The translations under genes were made by a program, and so were the position numbers. Under the pieces are notes generated by a model. That model made no database searches, was not told where the DNA came from, and saw nothing but the letters and a program-made list of their open reading frames with translations. Of a DNA stretch of 57,040 nucleotides, positions 34,848 to 44,348 are shown piece by piece. Source of the stretch: Fibrobacterota bacterium (lineage in GTDB: Bacteria; Fibrobacterota; Chitinivibrionia; Chitinivibrionales; Chitinispirillaceae); NCBI GenBank assembly GCA_023436205.1, contig JAEZKC010000020.1, forward strand, positions 1-57,040, in the 5' to 3' direction. Each line of letters starts with the position of its first letter. Position 1 is the first letter of the stretch.

Positions 34848-36983
34848 TCAGTAGACTACCGCTTTTGCTCTCCCAAGCACTTTGCCCTCTCTTTCAAGCC
34901 TTAGCATCAGTGGGCCTCGTGCAGTTGTGGGGGGAAGAGAAAACTGGCTGTGAGCGGGCAGTTTGACTTTAAAGAGTGTCCTGCCGCGAATGTCTGAACC
35001 CCTGAGAATCACCGGGTCTCGACCCGCAGCCTGGATTTTTATCCTATTACCGCCGGCAAAACTCAATACATGAGCAGGCTTAAAACCATTTTGTCTGGTC
35101 AGGGTGGAAACACTTATCTGCAACAGCTCTTCAAGTGCAGCCTTCGCATCAACCTTTCCGGCCCCCCAGTTGTTATCAGGGAGCACGTCTCCTGTAAATT
35201 GATCTTTAATAACGGTAGTGCTTAAAAGCTCCTTAATTTCAATCGGTGAGAGCTGTGGGTCTGCTTCAAGCAGCAGTGCGACGATTCCGGTCACCACAGG
35301 AGCGGAGATACTTGTTCCTCCGAGAAACGTGTATCTACCCTTTTTAGAAGCCTGATCCGGCCAGACTACTATATCCGAAAGATCGCTGGCCTGGCTCGCA
35401 GCCCCCACCACAAAACTCCCGGGAGCGGTAAGATCCGGTTTAATCCTGCCATCAAGCGTTGGGCCTCTGCTAGACCATGATGCCAGGGTATACAGTTCAT
35501 CGCTCCGGTAGGCTTCCTCTCCATTCCACATTACTTGACTGTTTTTGGATTGATAAGCACCAACCGTGATTATCTCTCTGGCAGTGCCTCCCACCTCAGA
35601 AATCGACATAACGTTGTCTCCGTCGATCATTCCTCCAACATCAAAACTCTTAAGCTGTGCCGATGCAAGACTCCACATATTAAGAGATCCGCTTCCCCAG
35701 AACCGCATCCCGAGTGCATAGTGACCCTTTTTTGATTTGAGAAGAAACTTCATGTGGGGTCTGCGATTGAGTGCGCTAGATCGCTCGTGGATTCCCGCAA
35801 CAATAACCGTATCTGTTTCTCCGGTCGTGGTGTTTTCGAAGGGGATGGTATCGGGCATGTAGTTTCCCGTGCTGGATGTACTGTAGCTGCTTGTTGATTT
35901 TAAATACTGCAGTGTAACTGTGTCTATTATGTAAATATTTGCACTGTAATAATTTCTCTCGATGCCCCAGATGTCGAGCCCGGAAATGTACATGTCACCT
36001 GAGAGTCGCGGTATCGAAAAGCTTCCTGTTGAATCCGATCTGCTTAGTGTCAGTCCCAAATGGACCTTGTTTGTGCCATCGTTGCCGGCTGATCCTACGA
36101 TAATTCTTCCGGGGCCGCTGATCGTATCGATCAACCGATCCAATGTGGAGCTGCCATCATGAGGGCCATCGTGCGATCCCAAACTGATGTTTATCACACA
36201 GGGAACTGAGAGTGAATCGGCCAGAGAAAAAATCCACTGTATGGCTTCTGAAAGGTAGGTGTCCCCCTGCCCGTATTTAACGGCTGCCAGCATGGCCTCG
36301 GGGGCTATCCCGTGGTATGGAACATCTGTTCTTCCACCTGCAGCAACACTTGCCACATGTGTTCCGTGAAGTCTGCCCGGAGTCAATCCGAAAGTGGTGT
36401 CGCTGTCAAGCTCATCCCCTGTTTTGACAATACCGGATTCTGTACCGGTTGTTTGATCCCACAAAGCAATAAAGCGGGTCCTTCCGTTCGAATCGAGAAA
36501 TGCCGGATGATGGATGTCAAATTCACTGTCAATAATTCCAACCAGAACACCTTTGCCGGTGAACGGCTGGGAAAGGCTGCTTAGCGGTGGTCCGGCCTGG
36601 AGATAATTGATGCCGGTTAATTCTCTTACCTGATCAAGGTTTTCTTGCAGCGGTCCGGGCAGTTTGACGTCAAGCACTCCCTTGAGACTGACAAGGCCCG
36701 GAATGTCTTCCGTACACCCCAGAACTGTAACGATGCTTTTGGTTCGGGCAGTTATTTTCCATCCACGCGAAAAAGCTTCGCTTTCGGAAAAAGAATTGTC
36801 AGTAAGAAGTAATGCCCTGATTTTTTCCGTGCATTGCCCACTTTTACCGAGCTGGCGAAGGGGCTGCTGATCCAGTCGACGCTTTTTCATTTCAAATGTC
36901 CCGACCTGGTGTGGTTTTTTTGCGTATATGGTACTGGAACAGAGCGTAAGTATTGTAAGCAGGGGAAGCAGAAAATGTCGCAT
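34848..36983 (-). CDS. Secreted subtilisin-like serine protease (S8)
   Basis: A 711-residue exported protease. Signal peptide 1-21; a pro-region up to about residue 140; catalytic domain with Asp152 (GIIDSEFDIHH), His206 (LHGTHVASVAAG) and Ser in GGTSISAPVVTG (about 560). An insertion of about 150 residues lies between the His region and the Ser region, as in lactocepin/C5a-type subtilases. A C-terminal beta region (about 630-711) resembles a sorting or FlgD-like domain. It is probably exported and self-activated. Isolated from its neighbours; the left neighbour is a diguanylate cyclase gene. Confidence 0.9.
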   Translation of the reverse strand: MRHFLLPLLTILTLCSSTIYAKKPHQVGTFEMKKRRLDQQPLRQLGKSGQCTEKIRALLLTDNSFSESEAFSRGWKITARTKSIVTVLGCTEDIPGLVSLKGVLDVKLPGPLQENLDQVRELTGINYLQAGPPLSSLSQPFTGKGVLVGIIDSEFDIHHPAFLDSNGRTRFIALWDQTTGTESGIVKTGDELDSDTTFGLTPGRLHGTHVASVAAGGRTDVPYHGIAPEAMLAAVKYGQGDTYLSEAIQWIFSLADSLSVPCVINISLGSHDGPHDGSSTLDRLIDTISGPGRIIVGSAGNDGTNKVHLGLTLSRSDSTGSFSIPRLSGDMYISGLDIWGIERNYYSANIYIIDTVTLQYLKSTSSYSTSSTGNYMPDTIPFENTTTGETDTVIVAGIHERSSALNRRPHMKFLLKSKKGHYALGMRFWGSGSLNMWSLASAQLKSFDVGGMIDGDNVMSISEVGGTAREIITVGAYQSKNSQVMWNGEEAYRSDELYTLASWSSRGPTLDGRIKPDLTAPGSFVVGAASQASDLSDIVVWPDQASKKGRYTFLGGTSISAPVVTGIVALLLEADPQLSPIEIKELLSTTVIKDQFTGDVLPDNNWGAGKVDAKAALEELLQISVSTLTRQNGFKPAHVLSFAGGNRIKIQAAGRDPVILRGSDIRGRTLFKVKLPAHSQFSLPPTTARGPLMLRLEREGKVLGRAKAVVY

Positions 36984-37121
36984 ACAGGTATCTCCCTATT
37001 CGGTCAGGATCACTCTCTCCGCATAGCTAATTATAGCATCTCTTTAAAAGGCAGGCTACTGTATTGTTAGTGTGTCAGAGATAGCATGGGATCAAATACA
37101 TACTCGATATCCATTTCAGGT
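36984..37121. other. Intergenic stretch
   Basis: No supported feature apart from the likely promoter region of the subtilase gene. To its right a truncated transporter fragment begins. Confidence 0.4.
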
Positions 37122-37262
37122 TCAGTCTGGGGAGCTTAAGGGGTGGTCGTGAAGGTCTGCAACTATTGTGGGCAGGGCGGTGGCTGCAATTGTCTGATCG
37201 AGTTCCGCCAGGAATAACCCCAAGAACACTTCAATCATTACGACTCTTGTATTGGATTTCAT
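37122..37262 (-). pseudogene. N-terminal remnant of an MFS (DHA2/EmrB-type) drug transporter
   Basis: A 46-residue frame from ATG (AGGAGAG upstream) to TGA at 37122-37124. Residues 11-36 contain FLGLFLAELDQTIAATALPT followed by IVADL, the first transmembrane helix and motif D1 region of DHA2-type MFS exporters, normally the start of a 450-550-residue protein. Nothing after the stop continues the family in any frame. Thus a decayed gene fragment. Too short for the supplied frames list, found by reading the minus strand. Confidence 0.7.
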
Positions 37263-37269
37263 AGTGCAG

Positions 37270-37301
37270 TGCTCTCCTCAGGTGCTGAAATGGGGAGAGC
37301 A
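37270..37301. terminator. Hairpin between SLBB gene and MFS remnant
   Basis: TGCTCTCC (37270-37277) pairs with GGAGAGCA (37294-37301). On the minus strand it follows the SLBB gene stop by 22 bp. The T-tract is missing, so the assignment is tentative; the left arm overlaps the ribosome site of the remnant. Confidence 0.4.
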
Positions 37302-37322
37302 ATGCATGATTGTGCCGTTTAG

Positions 37323-39662
37323 CTATAACTGCTTCGCAAGCACCACTAATGTGACCGCACTGGTGATGATGGCGAGAGTATCCCTGACGATTTCCGCAAC
37401 GGATGGACCATTGGCATTTGGTGGACGGGCAAGTTTCTTGGTGACGAAAATCTGTGATCCGTCTGGAATTTTTGGATTATCCCTGAACCAACCCCCTGCC
37501 CGCTTTTTCTGTACTTCGCCGTTGGGAAGAGTGATAAGCACATAGGAGGCGCTGTCTGCCAATCCACCGGCTCTGTCGATGTAATCCCCGAGGCTGTAAT
37601 TGGGAATATAGCCGTACAGACCCTCATTATTCACTTGTCCATGCACAAAGACATTGTTGGGGCGGCTTGGAATGTAAATACTGTCCGCTTTTTGCAGAAT
37701 GAGATCCTCTTTTGTGCGTCGCTTGAGATATGCTGATTCAAAGTCAACCACAACTCGCTTCCCATTCCTGATAATTGTGGCACCTTTAAGGTAAGCATCA
37801 GGCATTATACCTCCCGCTCTTTCCAGAATGGTGCTGAGGCGTTCGTCACGTCCTTCAAGAGCATAGGTGCCAGCATACTTGACGTAGCCAGTGATGGTGA
37901 CAAAGTGGTCTTCCTTGTAGTTGGGGTCGGGACGGACCACAATTCTGTCTCGGTCGGTGAGTCTAAGCTTGCGATATTCCGGGCTGGAGTAGTCGACAGA
38001 ATCCGGAAGTTCCACTTGGAACACCTGAGCCAGTCTGCTTTCATCAACCAAGTCGGGACGGTACACATCCACTCGCCTGCGCAACGCTTTTTTAGTAAAA
38101 CCGCCTGCCCTGAGGATGGCATCTGTTACTGTCATGTTTGAACTCATCGTGTAAGCTCCCGGGCGCCGAACCTCTCCATCGACGGTAATGGAAAGTTCAG
38201 TGGGCTTTTCCACATCCATTTCGTATACAATCACTTCATCTCCGGGCAGAAGTTTCTGGTTGGTTTCATCACTGCCTAGAGTTTGTAAATTTACAGGGTA
38301 AATTGATGTGGTAACTCGGTCCTCATTCAGTCTTATGAGGTCTGCACGTTTGGTGAAGGACTTGTTGTCGATCAGTTTTCCCTGTTTGAAGATGAGATCT
38401 TTCAAGGTGATGCTGTCGCACTGGTAAACGCCGGGGTACTGCACTGCTCCACTGAGTGTTACGAAGTTGCGCAGATCATCGTAAAGTGGAGTTATATGCA
38501 GGGAATCATTATTGTAGAGTGTAAAATCCTGTTTACTTTGAAGATACTCTTTAAGGTTGATATCCACTACTTTTGTCATCTGGCTTTCAGATGAACGCTG
38601 ATCAAAGGGGAGCACTCTGCGGATATGTGCCCGGTCGATGTTGGAGGCGGGAAGGAGGCCTCCGCAGAACGCGAGCAGTGCCTGAAGGTTGTCGTCCTTT
38701 TTTAGTTCGTAAACAGCTGGGCGAACAACCGACCCGCTTACAGAAACCGTTTTTCCTCTGGGGGGTACAAACACAATATCATTGTTCTGCAGGCGAATGT
38801 CGGATCTTGATCTGCCGGAAAGAAGGTAGTCATAGATGTCAACTGTCGCTACGGTGGAGTCGTTGCGAATAACCGAAATCTCTCGAAGACTTCCTCTTTC
38901 AAGTGGTCCGCCAACACTGTAGAGTGCACTGAAAGCATTGCCGAAACTGGAAACTGTGTAACCTCCGGGCTGATGCACCTCACCCATTATGTAAACGCGA
39001 ATGGGCTTGAGACGAGCCACTGTCAAATCCATAAAGGTGCGCGGCGGATTGGTGGTGAGTCCTGAATAATGCCTTGAGAGCAGGGTTTTAAGTTTGGTCT
39101 GCAGCTGTTCAAAAGGGATGCCGCTTACGTGCACCTGGCCTGCAACTGGAACAAGAATTTTGCCTTCATTGCTTACCGTGAGTTCGTACTGGAACTCTGC
39201 CTGCCCCCAGACCGCCAGCCTCAGTACGTCTCCGGGGCCGATTAGGTAACCAGGGTCCACTGGTCCTATCGCAGTGGGTTTGAATGCATCCGGAACAGTT
39301 GAAAATAATTTATAACCGAAATAGGGGAGTTTTATGCTGTCTGATGCAAGTGAATCAGCTTTTAGTGTATCAGTTTTTGCAGCTAATGTGTCTATCGTGT
39401 CTGTGGGAAGTTCATATTGTGATGGTCTAGGCCCCTGTTCATTGCTCCATTTTGCCGGTTGAGGCTGCTGCATTCCTGAAGCTGGCCCTGAAGCTCTGTA
39501 ACGGTTTTTCATTTCCTCAATCTGTGCGGGACTCATTCCCTGTCCAAGTGCCGCTCTTTCCATCTCTTCAATGCTCATGGCGAAAATGAAGCTGGAAAAA
39601 AGGAATCCTGAAAATAGAATTGCAGTGAATAAGCGACAGCTTAACCTTTTAAAGGTTTTCAT
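37323..39662 (-). CDS. Polysaccharide export protein with multiple SLBB domains
   Basis: A 779-residue exported protein: signal peptide (1-28), a Wza-like poly-export domain (about 140-220, with GYLIGPGDVLRLAVWG), then at least five SLBB domains (VYIMGEVHQPGGYTVSS; VSGSVVRPAVYEL; LSGAVQYPGVYQC; VDGEVRRPGAYTMSS; ITGYVKYAGTYAL; VHGQVNNEGLYGY), and a C-terminal hydrophobic helix (TLAIITSAVTLVVLA). This is the architecture of large outer-membrane polysaccharide secretion channels with multiple beta-grasp repeats. No adjacent glycosyltransferase genes are present, so it may serve a distant exopolysaccharide locus. Confidence 0.88.
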   Translation of the reverse strand: MKTFKRLSCRLFTAILFSGFLFSSFIFAMSIEEMERAALGQGMSPAQIEEMKNRYRASGPASGMQQPQPAKWSNEQGPRPSQYELPTDTIDTLAAKTDTLKADSLASDSIKLPYFGYKLFSTVPDAFKPTAIGPVDPGYLIGPGDVLRLAVWGQAEFQYELTVSNEGKILVPVAGQVHVSGIPFEQLQTKLKTLLSRHYSGLTTNPPRTFMDLTVARLKPIRVYIMGEVHQPGGYTVSSFGNAFSALYSVGGPLERGSLREISVIRNDSTVATVDIYDYLLSGRSRSDIRLQNNDIVFVPPRGKTVSVSGSVVRPAVYELKKDDNLQALLAFCGGLLPASNIDRAHIRRVLPFDQRSSESQMTKVVDINLKEYLQSKQDFTLYNNDSLHITPLYDDLRNFVTLSGAVQYPGVYQCDSITLKDLIFKQGKLIDNKSFTKRADLIRLNEDRVTTSIYPVNLQTLGSDETNQKLLPGDEVIVYEMDVEKPTELSITVDGEVRRPGAYTMSSNMTVTDAILRAGGFTKKALRRRVDVYRPDLVDESRLAQVFQVELPDSVDYSSPEYRKLRLTDRDRIVVRPDPNYKEDHFVTITGYVKYAGTYALEGRDERLSTILERAGGIMPDAYLKGATIIRNGKRVVVDFESAYLKRRTKEDLILQKADSIYIPSRPNNVFVHGQVNNEGLYGYIPNYSLGDYIDRAGGLADSASYVLITLPNGEVQKKRAGGWFRDNPKIPDGSQIFVTKKLARPPNANGPSVAEIVRDTLAIITSAVTLVVLAKQL

Positions 39663-39837
39663 GAGAATACAGATCCTTTCGGGGCAAAGTATATAACAGG
39701 GTTCGCCGCTTGAATTTAGGTGCGCTATGCCGGCTGATCCTCTTCAACTGATGGGAACTGCCTTGAAGTTATAATTTAGATATAAAAACTACTAATTCTT
39801 TTATGAAAAAGCAAAAAAAGGGTGCGCAGATCGAGAA

Positions 39838-39858
39838 GGCACGCCTTTTCGGCGTGCC
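39838..39858 (-). terminator. Hairpin after GH5 gene
   Basis: GGCACGCC (39838-39845) and GGCGTGCC (39851-39858) form an 8-bp stem just 10 bp after the GH5 stop. The minus-strand T-tract is weak (TTCTC). Confidence 0.6.
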
Positions 39859-39868
39859 GGAATGTAAC

Positions 39869-42235
39869 CTACTTTATTACAGATATCCTGCTTACTGAAA
39901 CTCCTGCTTTCTTCATATCTCGGATTTGCAGGAAATAGCTACCAGCGGGTAAACCGAAAAGAGAGTACCTGAAGCTGCCTCCCTCATCCACAAAAAAGCT
40001 CTTCACTATTCTTCCTTGTACATCATACAACCTGAGTTCTGAACTGCCGGAGAGAGAAACATTCAGTTCATTACTCTGAAAACTCAGATAGGGAACTGAA
40101 AATTCCTTAATCTTAGAAATGACAGTAGTGCTGCTTACCTCAACCAGGCTTACATCATCAATGTACCACTTTTCTGCTTGAAGACCGCTGTTGAACTCGA
40201 TCCGTGCATTCATATCCGTCGGGGAGTTCATGGTGAAAGTCTTTGTGAAGGTCTGCATAGTGCTTGACAAGGAAACCTCCATCTCACCCATATAGCTTGT
40301 ATAAGGCGCGGATGACATTCCAATATTGGCCACGATTGATCTGCTTGCAGCCGCTCTCGCTTTGAACGTAAGTTTGTAAGACTTCCCCTGTTCAAGTTTG
40401 AGGCCTGTCTGAGTGAACTGTACGTTCCAGGTTTCTGTTCCCGCCTGGGTGACAGAGGTCTCATACTCGCCGTTTGTAACTGCTCCAGTGGCCTGACCGC
40501 CATAGACATCGAGACTCCAGGAGCTCTCTCCACTTGAAAATGAACCGTTTACAATCATTTCTCCGCTTTGAACCTGCTGTTCGGTGAACGTCGCGGTAAT
40601 ACTCTTGTTACCGTTCATGGTGACTGTAAGCGGATTGGTTGTACCAGAAGCATCACCACTCCATCCGCTGAACACATAACCCGTCGCGGGATTGGCGGTC
40701 AGGGTTACTGTTGCGCCTGAAGCATAACTGGCATTATTAGGCGAACGGCTTATGGCCCCCTGCCCGGTAGTGTTTGTGGTCAGGGTATAAGTGTTTGACT
40801 GCTGTTGCGTAAAAGTGGCGGTGATGTTTTTGTTTCCGTTCATGGTGACTGTCAGTGGATTGGTTGAACCTGAAGCATCACCACTCCATCCGCTGAACAC
40901 GTATCCATTAGCGGGATTGGCGGTGAGGGTTACTGACGCCCCTGAAGCGTAGCTGGTGTTATTCGGCGAACGGCTGATCGACCCCTGTCCGGAAGTTGTT
41001 GTTGTCAGGGTGTAGGTGGTAGTCTGCTGCTGTGTAAAAGTGGCGGTGATATTCTTGTTACCGTTCATGGTGACTGTCAGGGGATTATTTGATCCCGAAG
41101 CATCACCGCTCCATCCGCTGAACACGTATCCGTTGGCTGGATTGGCGGTAAGAGTAACGGTTGCGCCTGAAGCGTAGCTGGTGTTATTTGGTGAACGACT
41201 GACTGTACCCTGTCCGGTTGTGGTTGTGGTGAGGGTATAGGTGGTCGGGTTTGGATCGCTTTGAGCATAGGTGCGAAGCTTGTTTCTTATAAACTTTCCG
41301 GACTGGGTCAGCGAACTTTCGGACCATCCCCCAGAGGTGCTCGCCCCTCCTACCAGTGCCGATGCACTTTCTGCCTTGTCGTTAATCGACCAGTTGGCCC
41401 AGCTGATTTTGTTCTGATCAAGGAAGGAAAACCAGGTGTTGGTTTCCGCTTCATCAATTACGCCGTTTCCGGTGTTTTCACATGTTCCAAACTCCGAAAC
41501 AAAAAGTGCCACGCCTTTATCTAGAGCAGTCTGAGCCTTCGCCCTGTAAGTCGCCTTGTGACTTGCTGCATAGAAATGGAGTGAATAGACGATATTAGTG
41601 GCATTGATAGGATCGTTTGCCGCTATATCCACATCCTGGCACCATTTGGGGGTTCCCACTATAATCAGGTTGTCCGGGTCAATCGCTCTGATAGCTGAAA
41701 TGATGGTCTGGGAATAGGTTTTAACCGTGCTCCAGCTGATCATCTCGGGTTCATTGAAGATCTCATAAATCACATTAGGATAATTTTTGTAGGTAGTGGC
41801 CATTTCCTCGAAAAAAGCCTTGGCCTGGGCTGTATGATTGTGTGCATTATGGTCGTGCCAGTCGATTATCACATAAAGGCCATTGGCGATTGCGGCATCC
41901 ACCACGGTCTTCACGTAGCCTTTGTGCCGGGCTGGATCATCCAAATAGCTCTTATCTTCCGGGTTGATGGTTTCCACTCCCATTGCCGCTCTGACTATGG
42001 TTACTTTCCAGTCGCTTTTAAGCCAACTTATCACGCTTGAATTCCAGTATTTGTTTGCCCATTGACTCCAGAATAAACTCATCCCTCTAAGCTGAACCGG
42101 CTGACCGCTGGCATCGAGCACCTTGTTTCCCTGTACAGAGAGGTTTCCATGGCGCTCCACCGGAGTTTGAGCTGAAAGGGTGCAGGTAATAAGTACGGCA
42201 AAAAGAATTGCTTTGCAAGAGAGCGTTTTGCTCAT
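39869..42235 (-). CDS. Secreted endoglucanase, GH5 (subfamily 2-like) with repeats and CBM4/9-like domain
   Basis: A 788-residue exported cellulase-type enzyme. Signal peptide 1-22; GH5 catalytic domain (about 25-325) with acid/base Glu162 in IFNEPE and nucleophile Glu248 in FVSEFG, plus YVIIDWHDHN; three FSGWSGDASG repeat domains of 74-75 residues (about 333-560); one CBM4/9-like module (about 565-705, MIVNGSFSSGES); and a C-terminal sorting-like tail (about 715-788, RLYDVQGRIV, LPAGSYFLQI). Modules are shared with the 1323-residue protein. It should hydrolyse internal beta-1,4-glucan bonds. The gene is monocistronic. Confidence 0.93.
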   Translation of the reverse strand: MSKTLSCKAILFAVLITCTLSAQTPVERHGNLSVQGNKVLDASGQPVQLRGMSLFWSQWANKYWNSSVISWLKSDWKVTIVRAAMGVETINPEDKSYLDDPARHKGYVKTVVDAAIANGLYVIIDWHDHNAHNHTAQAKAFFEEMATTYKNYPNVIYEIFNEPEMISWSTVKTYSQTIISAIRAIDPDNLIIVGTPKWCQDVDIAANDPINATNIVYSLHFYAASHKATYRAKAQTALDKGVALFVSEFGTCENTGNGVIDEAETNTWFSFLDQNKISWANWSINDKAESASALVGGASTSGGWSESSLTQSGKFIRNKLRTYAQSDPNPTTYTLTTTTTGQGTVSRSPNNTSYASGATVTLTANPANGYVFSGWSGDASGSNNPLTVTMNGNKNITATFTQQQTTTYTLTTTTSGQGSISRSPNNTSYASGASVTLTANPANGYVFSGWSGDASGSTNPLTVTMNGNKNITATFTQQQSNTYTLTTNTTGQGAISRSPNNASYASGATVTLTANPATGYVFSGWSGDASGTTNPLTVTMNGNKSITATFTEQQVQSGEMIVNGSFSSGESSWSLDVYGGQATGAVTNGEYETSVTQAGTETWNVQFTQTGLKLEQGKSYKLTFKARAAASRSIVANIGMSSAPYTSYMGEMEVSLSSTMQTFTKTFTMNSPTDMNARIEFNSGLQAEKWYIDDVSLVEVSSTTVISKIKEFSVPYLSFQSNELNVSLSGSSELRLYDVQGRIVKSFFVDEGGSFRYSLFGLPAGSYFLQIRDMKKAGVSVSRISVIK

Positions 42236-42362
42236 GGAAACTCCTTATTGAAGCGTTTAACTTGGTGCATGTATTCCATAATGATCAATATAACATATAT
42301 AGTGCAGATATGGTGGAACGTGGTTCGGGGGAAATTTCCAGGAAGATAGAAGCAGCTTGCTT

Positions 42363-44177
42363 TCAGTCCGGCTCCTCGTAGTTGAACTTTTCTTTGAGCA
42401 CTCTGGACGCTGTCCAGGAAGCCGGCCCCCGTTTGCTTGCCTTGACCAGGGCGGGAATTGCTCTGTCATCCCCCAGTTCACCAAGCATTTCAGCCGCTCT
42501 CACCTTGGTTTTGGTGCTTGCCGAATAGGTGAGATCTAAAGTGTAGACCGGTACCAGATCAACCACTTTGCCGGCGTTTTTCAGGATACGCACCGCGTTC
42601 CAGCGGATCCAGTAGTGCTTATGCTCTGTCCACACTTTAAGCTGCCGGTTTTCTGCCATACCCAGCTGATGAGCCGCCAGATCGACAAGAGGCGGCGGGA
42701 GCTCCCGTTCCAGTCGGCTCCGGTAAAAAGACATGAGAAACGGTATTTCACTTTTGATTTCGCGCTTGCCCTCTTTGCTTTTAGCCAGTATACTGAACGC
42801 ACTGGTGGCATCTTTGTAGTTTTCCTGGCTGAGGGCAATCAGTCCTTTGAACATTATCCCCTGAAGATGGCTTACTTTATGTGATTGGAGGATGTCGGCA
42901 AGTATGCCGGCCCGCTCGAGTTCTCTGTCGCGAATAAGGACTCTGCAGCTGTCGGGGATGTAGCGCGCCTGAGTAATAAGAAAACCTTTCGTGATCGCGT
43001 CGGTACGAAGGTTTTCAAGATCTTTGCTTCGTGTTTGTAAAGTGAAAATCAGCAGTGCAAGTACCAGAACTGCCGCCGCCGACGGAGCTATGATGAGAGT
43101 GGTTTTAATTTGATCTCTGGAAAACTTTTTCAGAAGGATTGAATACCCTTTTTTGCAAAGTAATTTAATTAAAGGAAAGATCTGGTCTTTTGTGAATTGA
43201 ACCAACAAAGAGATGGTTTTTACAACTATCGGATGGAGTATTCTGTAAAGGTATTTTAGAGTTTTTGTTATATGTCTGACAACAATTTTAAAAGAAGAAA
43301 AAGCGTTTTGATTCTGATGAAGAGAGGGAGTGCTTTCGCCGCATAGCATCTTACAGAGCTGTTCTGCATTCTGAAGTCTGTCATTTTTATTGGCTACCAG
43401 TGATTTGGAAAGAATCTGCTCAAAAATGAGAGGGATATCGCCGCGCAGCTCCCGGATCGGTTTGAAAGTGCAGTTGAGGGTTGCATAGAAGGTTGTCGGG
43501 ATAGTGTCTCTGAGAAAGGGATGAACTCCTGTAATCATCTCGTAGAGAACAATGCCTAAAGAAAAAAGATCTGACCGGGCATCAACTTCACCGCCCTCAA
43601 TCTGCTCCGGTGACATATATCCGGGTGAACCGACTGAAGTCCCGCTTTGAGTGAGGGCCGTGCAGGGGGATTTGACCACTCCGAAGTCGGCCAGTTTGGC
43701 GATCCCGGTCCTGCTGTCGATAAGGATATTGGCCGGTTTTATATCGCGATGGACAATATTCATGCTGTGCGCATGGGCCACCGCCGATGAAATATCTCTT
43801 AAGATTCTGGAAATCTGATCATGGGGAAGTTTGCCTGATTTTTTGATAAATTCATCGAGCCGCTCACCCTCCACGTATTCAAATGCGATCCAGGGGATGC
43901 CGTCTTGTTCGCCGGCATCGAAAATGGAAACAATTGAGGGGTGGTTCAGTTTTGCACAGGCTTGTGCCTCAAGAGAGAATCGCTCAAGGTACTCCTTCAG
44001 GGTGACCTGATCAAGATGCTTGTCCATGGCGATTACTTTCACCGCAACCTGGCGCTTGAGGATAGGGTCTTCAGAAAGAAAAACCCGGCCCATTGCTCCT
44101 TCACCAAGGAGCTTTATCACTTTGTAACGGCCAAATGTTTGTCCTTCTACAGGGGACACTTCTCCTCCAGTGTGCAT
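42363..44177 (-). CDS. Membrane-anchored Ser/Thr protein kinase with HEAT-like C-terminus
   Basis: About 604 residues. The N-terminal kinase domain (about 8-275) is of the Hanks type: LLGEGAMGRVFL, AVKVIA, HRDIKPANILI, ADFGVVK and SPGYMSPEQ are intact. A middle region (about 275-365) leads to a transmembrane helix (IIAPSAAAVLVLALLIF, about 380-395), then an extracytoplasmic C-terminal part ending with HEAT-like repeats (VRAAEMLGELGDDRAIPAL). ATG at 44177 is my choice; a TTG at 44207 adds ten residues. No clear ribosome site is visible. Substrate unknown. Divergent from the lamin-tail gene. Confidence 0.87.
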   Translation of the reverse strand: MHTGGEVSPVEGQTFGRYKVIKLLGEGAMGRVFLSEDPILKRQVAVKVIAMDKHLDQVTLKEYLERFSLEAQACAKLNHPSIVSIFDAGEQDGIPWIAFEYVEGERLDEFIKKSGKLPHDQISRILRDISSAVAHAHSMNIVHRDIKPANILIDSRTGIAKLADFGVVKSPCTALTQSGTSVGSPGYMSPEQIEGGEVDARSDLFSLGIVLYEMITGVHPFLRDTIPTTFYATLNCTFKPIRELRGDIPLIFEQILSKSLVANKNDRLQNAEQLCKMLCGESTPSLHQNQNAFSSFKIVVRHITKTLKYLYRILHPIVVKTISLLVQFTKDQIFPLIKLLCKKGYSILLKKFSRDQIKTTLIIAPSAAAVLVLALLIFTLQTRSKDLENLRTDAITKGFLITQARYIPDSCRVLIRDRELERAGILADILQSHKVSHLQGIMFKGLIALSQENYKDATSAFSILAKSKEGKREIKSEIPFLMSFYRSRLERELPPPLVDLAAHQLGMAENRQLKVWTEHKHYWIRWNAVRILKNAGKVVDLVPVYTLDLTYSASTKTKVRAAEMLGELGDDRAIPALVKASKRGPASWTASRVLKEKFNYEEPD

Positions 44178-44348
44178 TTTTTGAAATCTACATCGTGCAG
44201 ATTGCAATGTGACGTGAAATCACTTGAAACCGGCTTTGAAAAATTCCTTCAAAAAGTGCACCATTTTCGGTTGAGCGATCTTTATTTTGTAATTTCTCCC
44301 AGATCACCTCTCAATTACAGAATTCCAGTATTTTTGCCGGAGAAAAGC

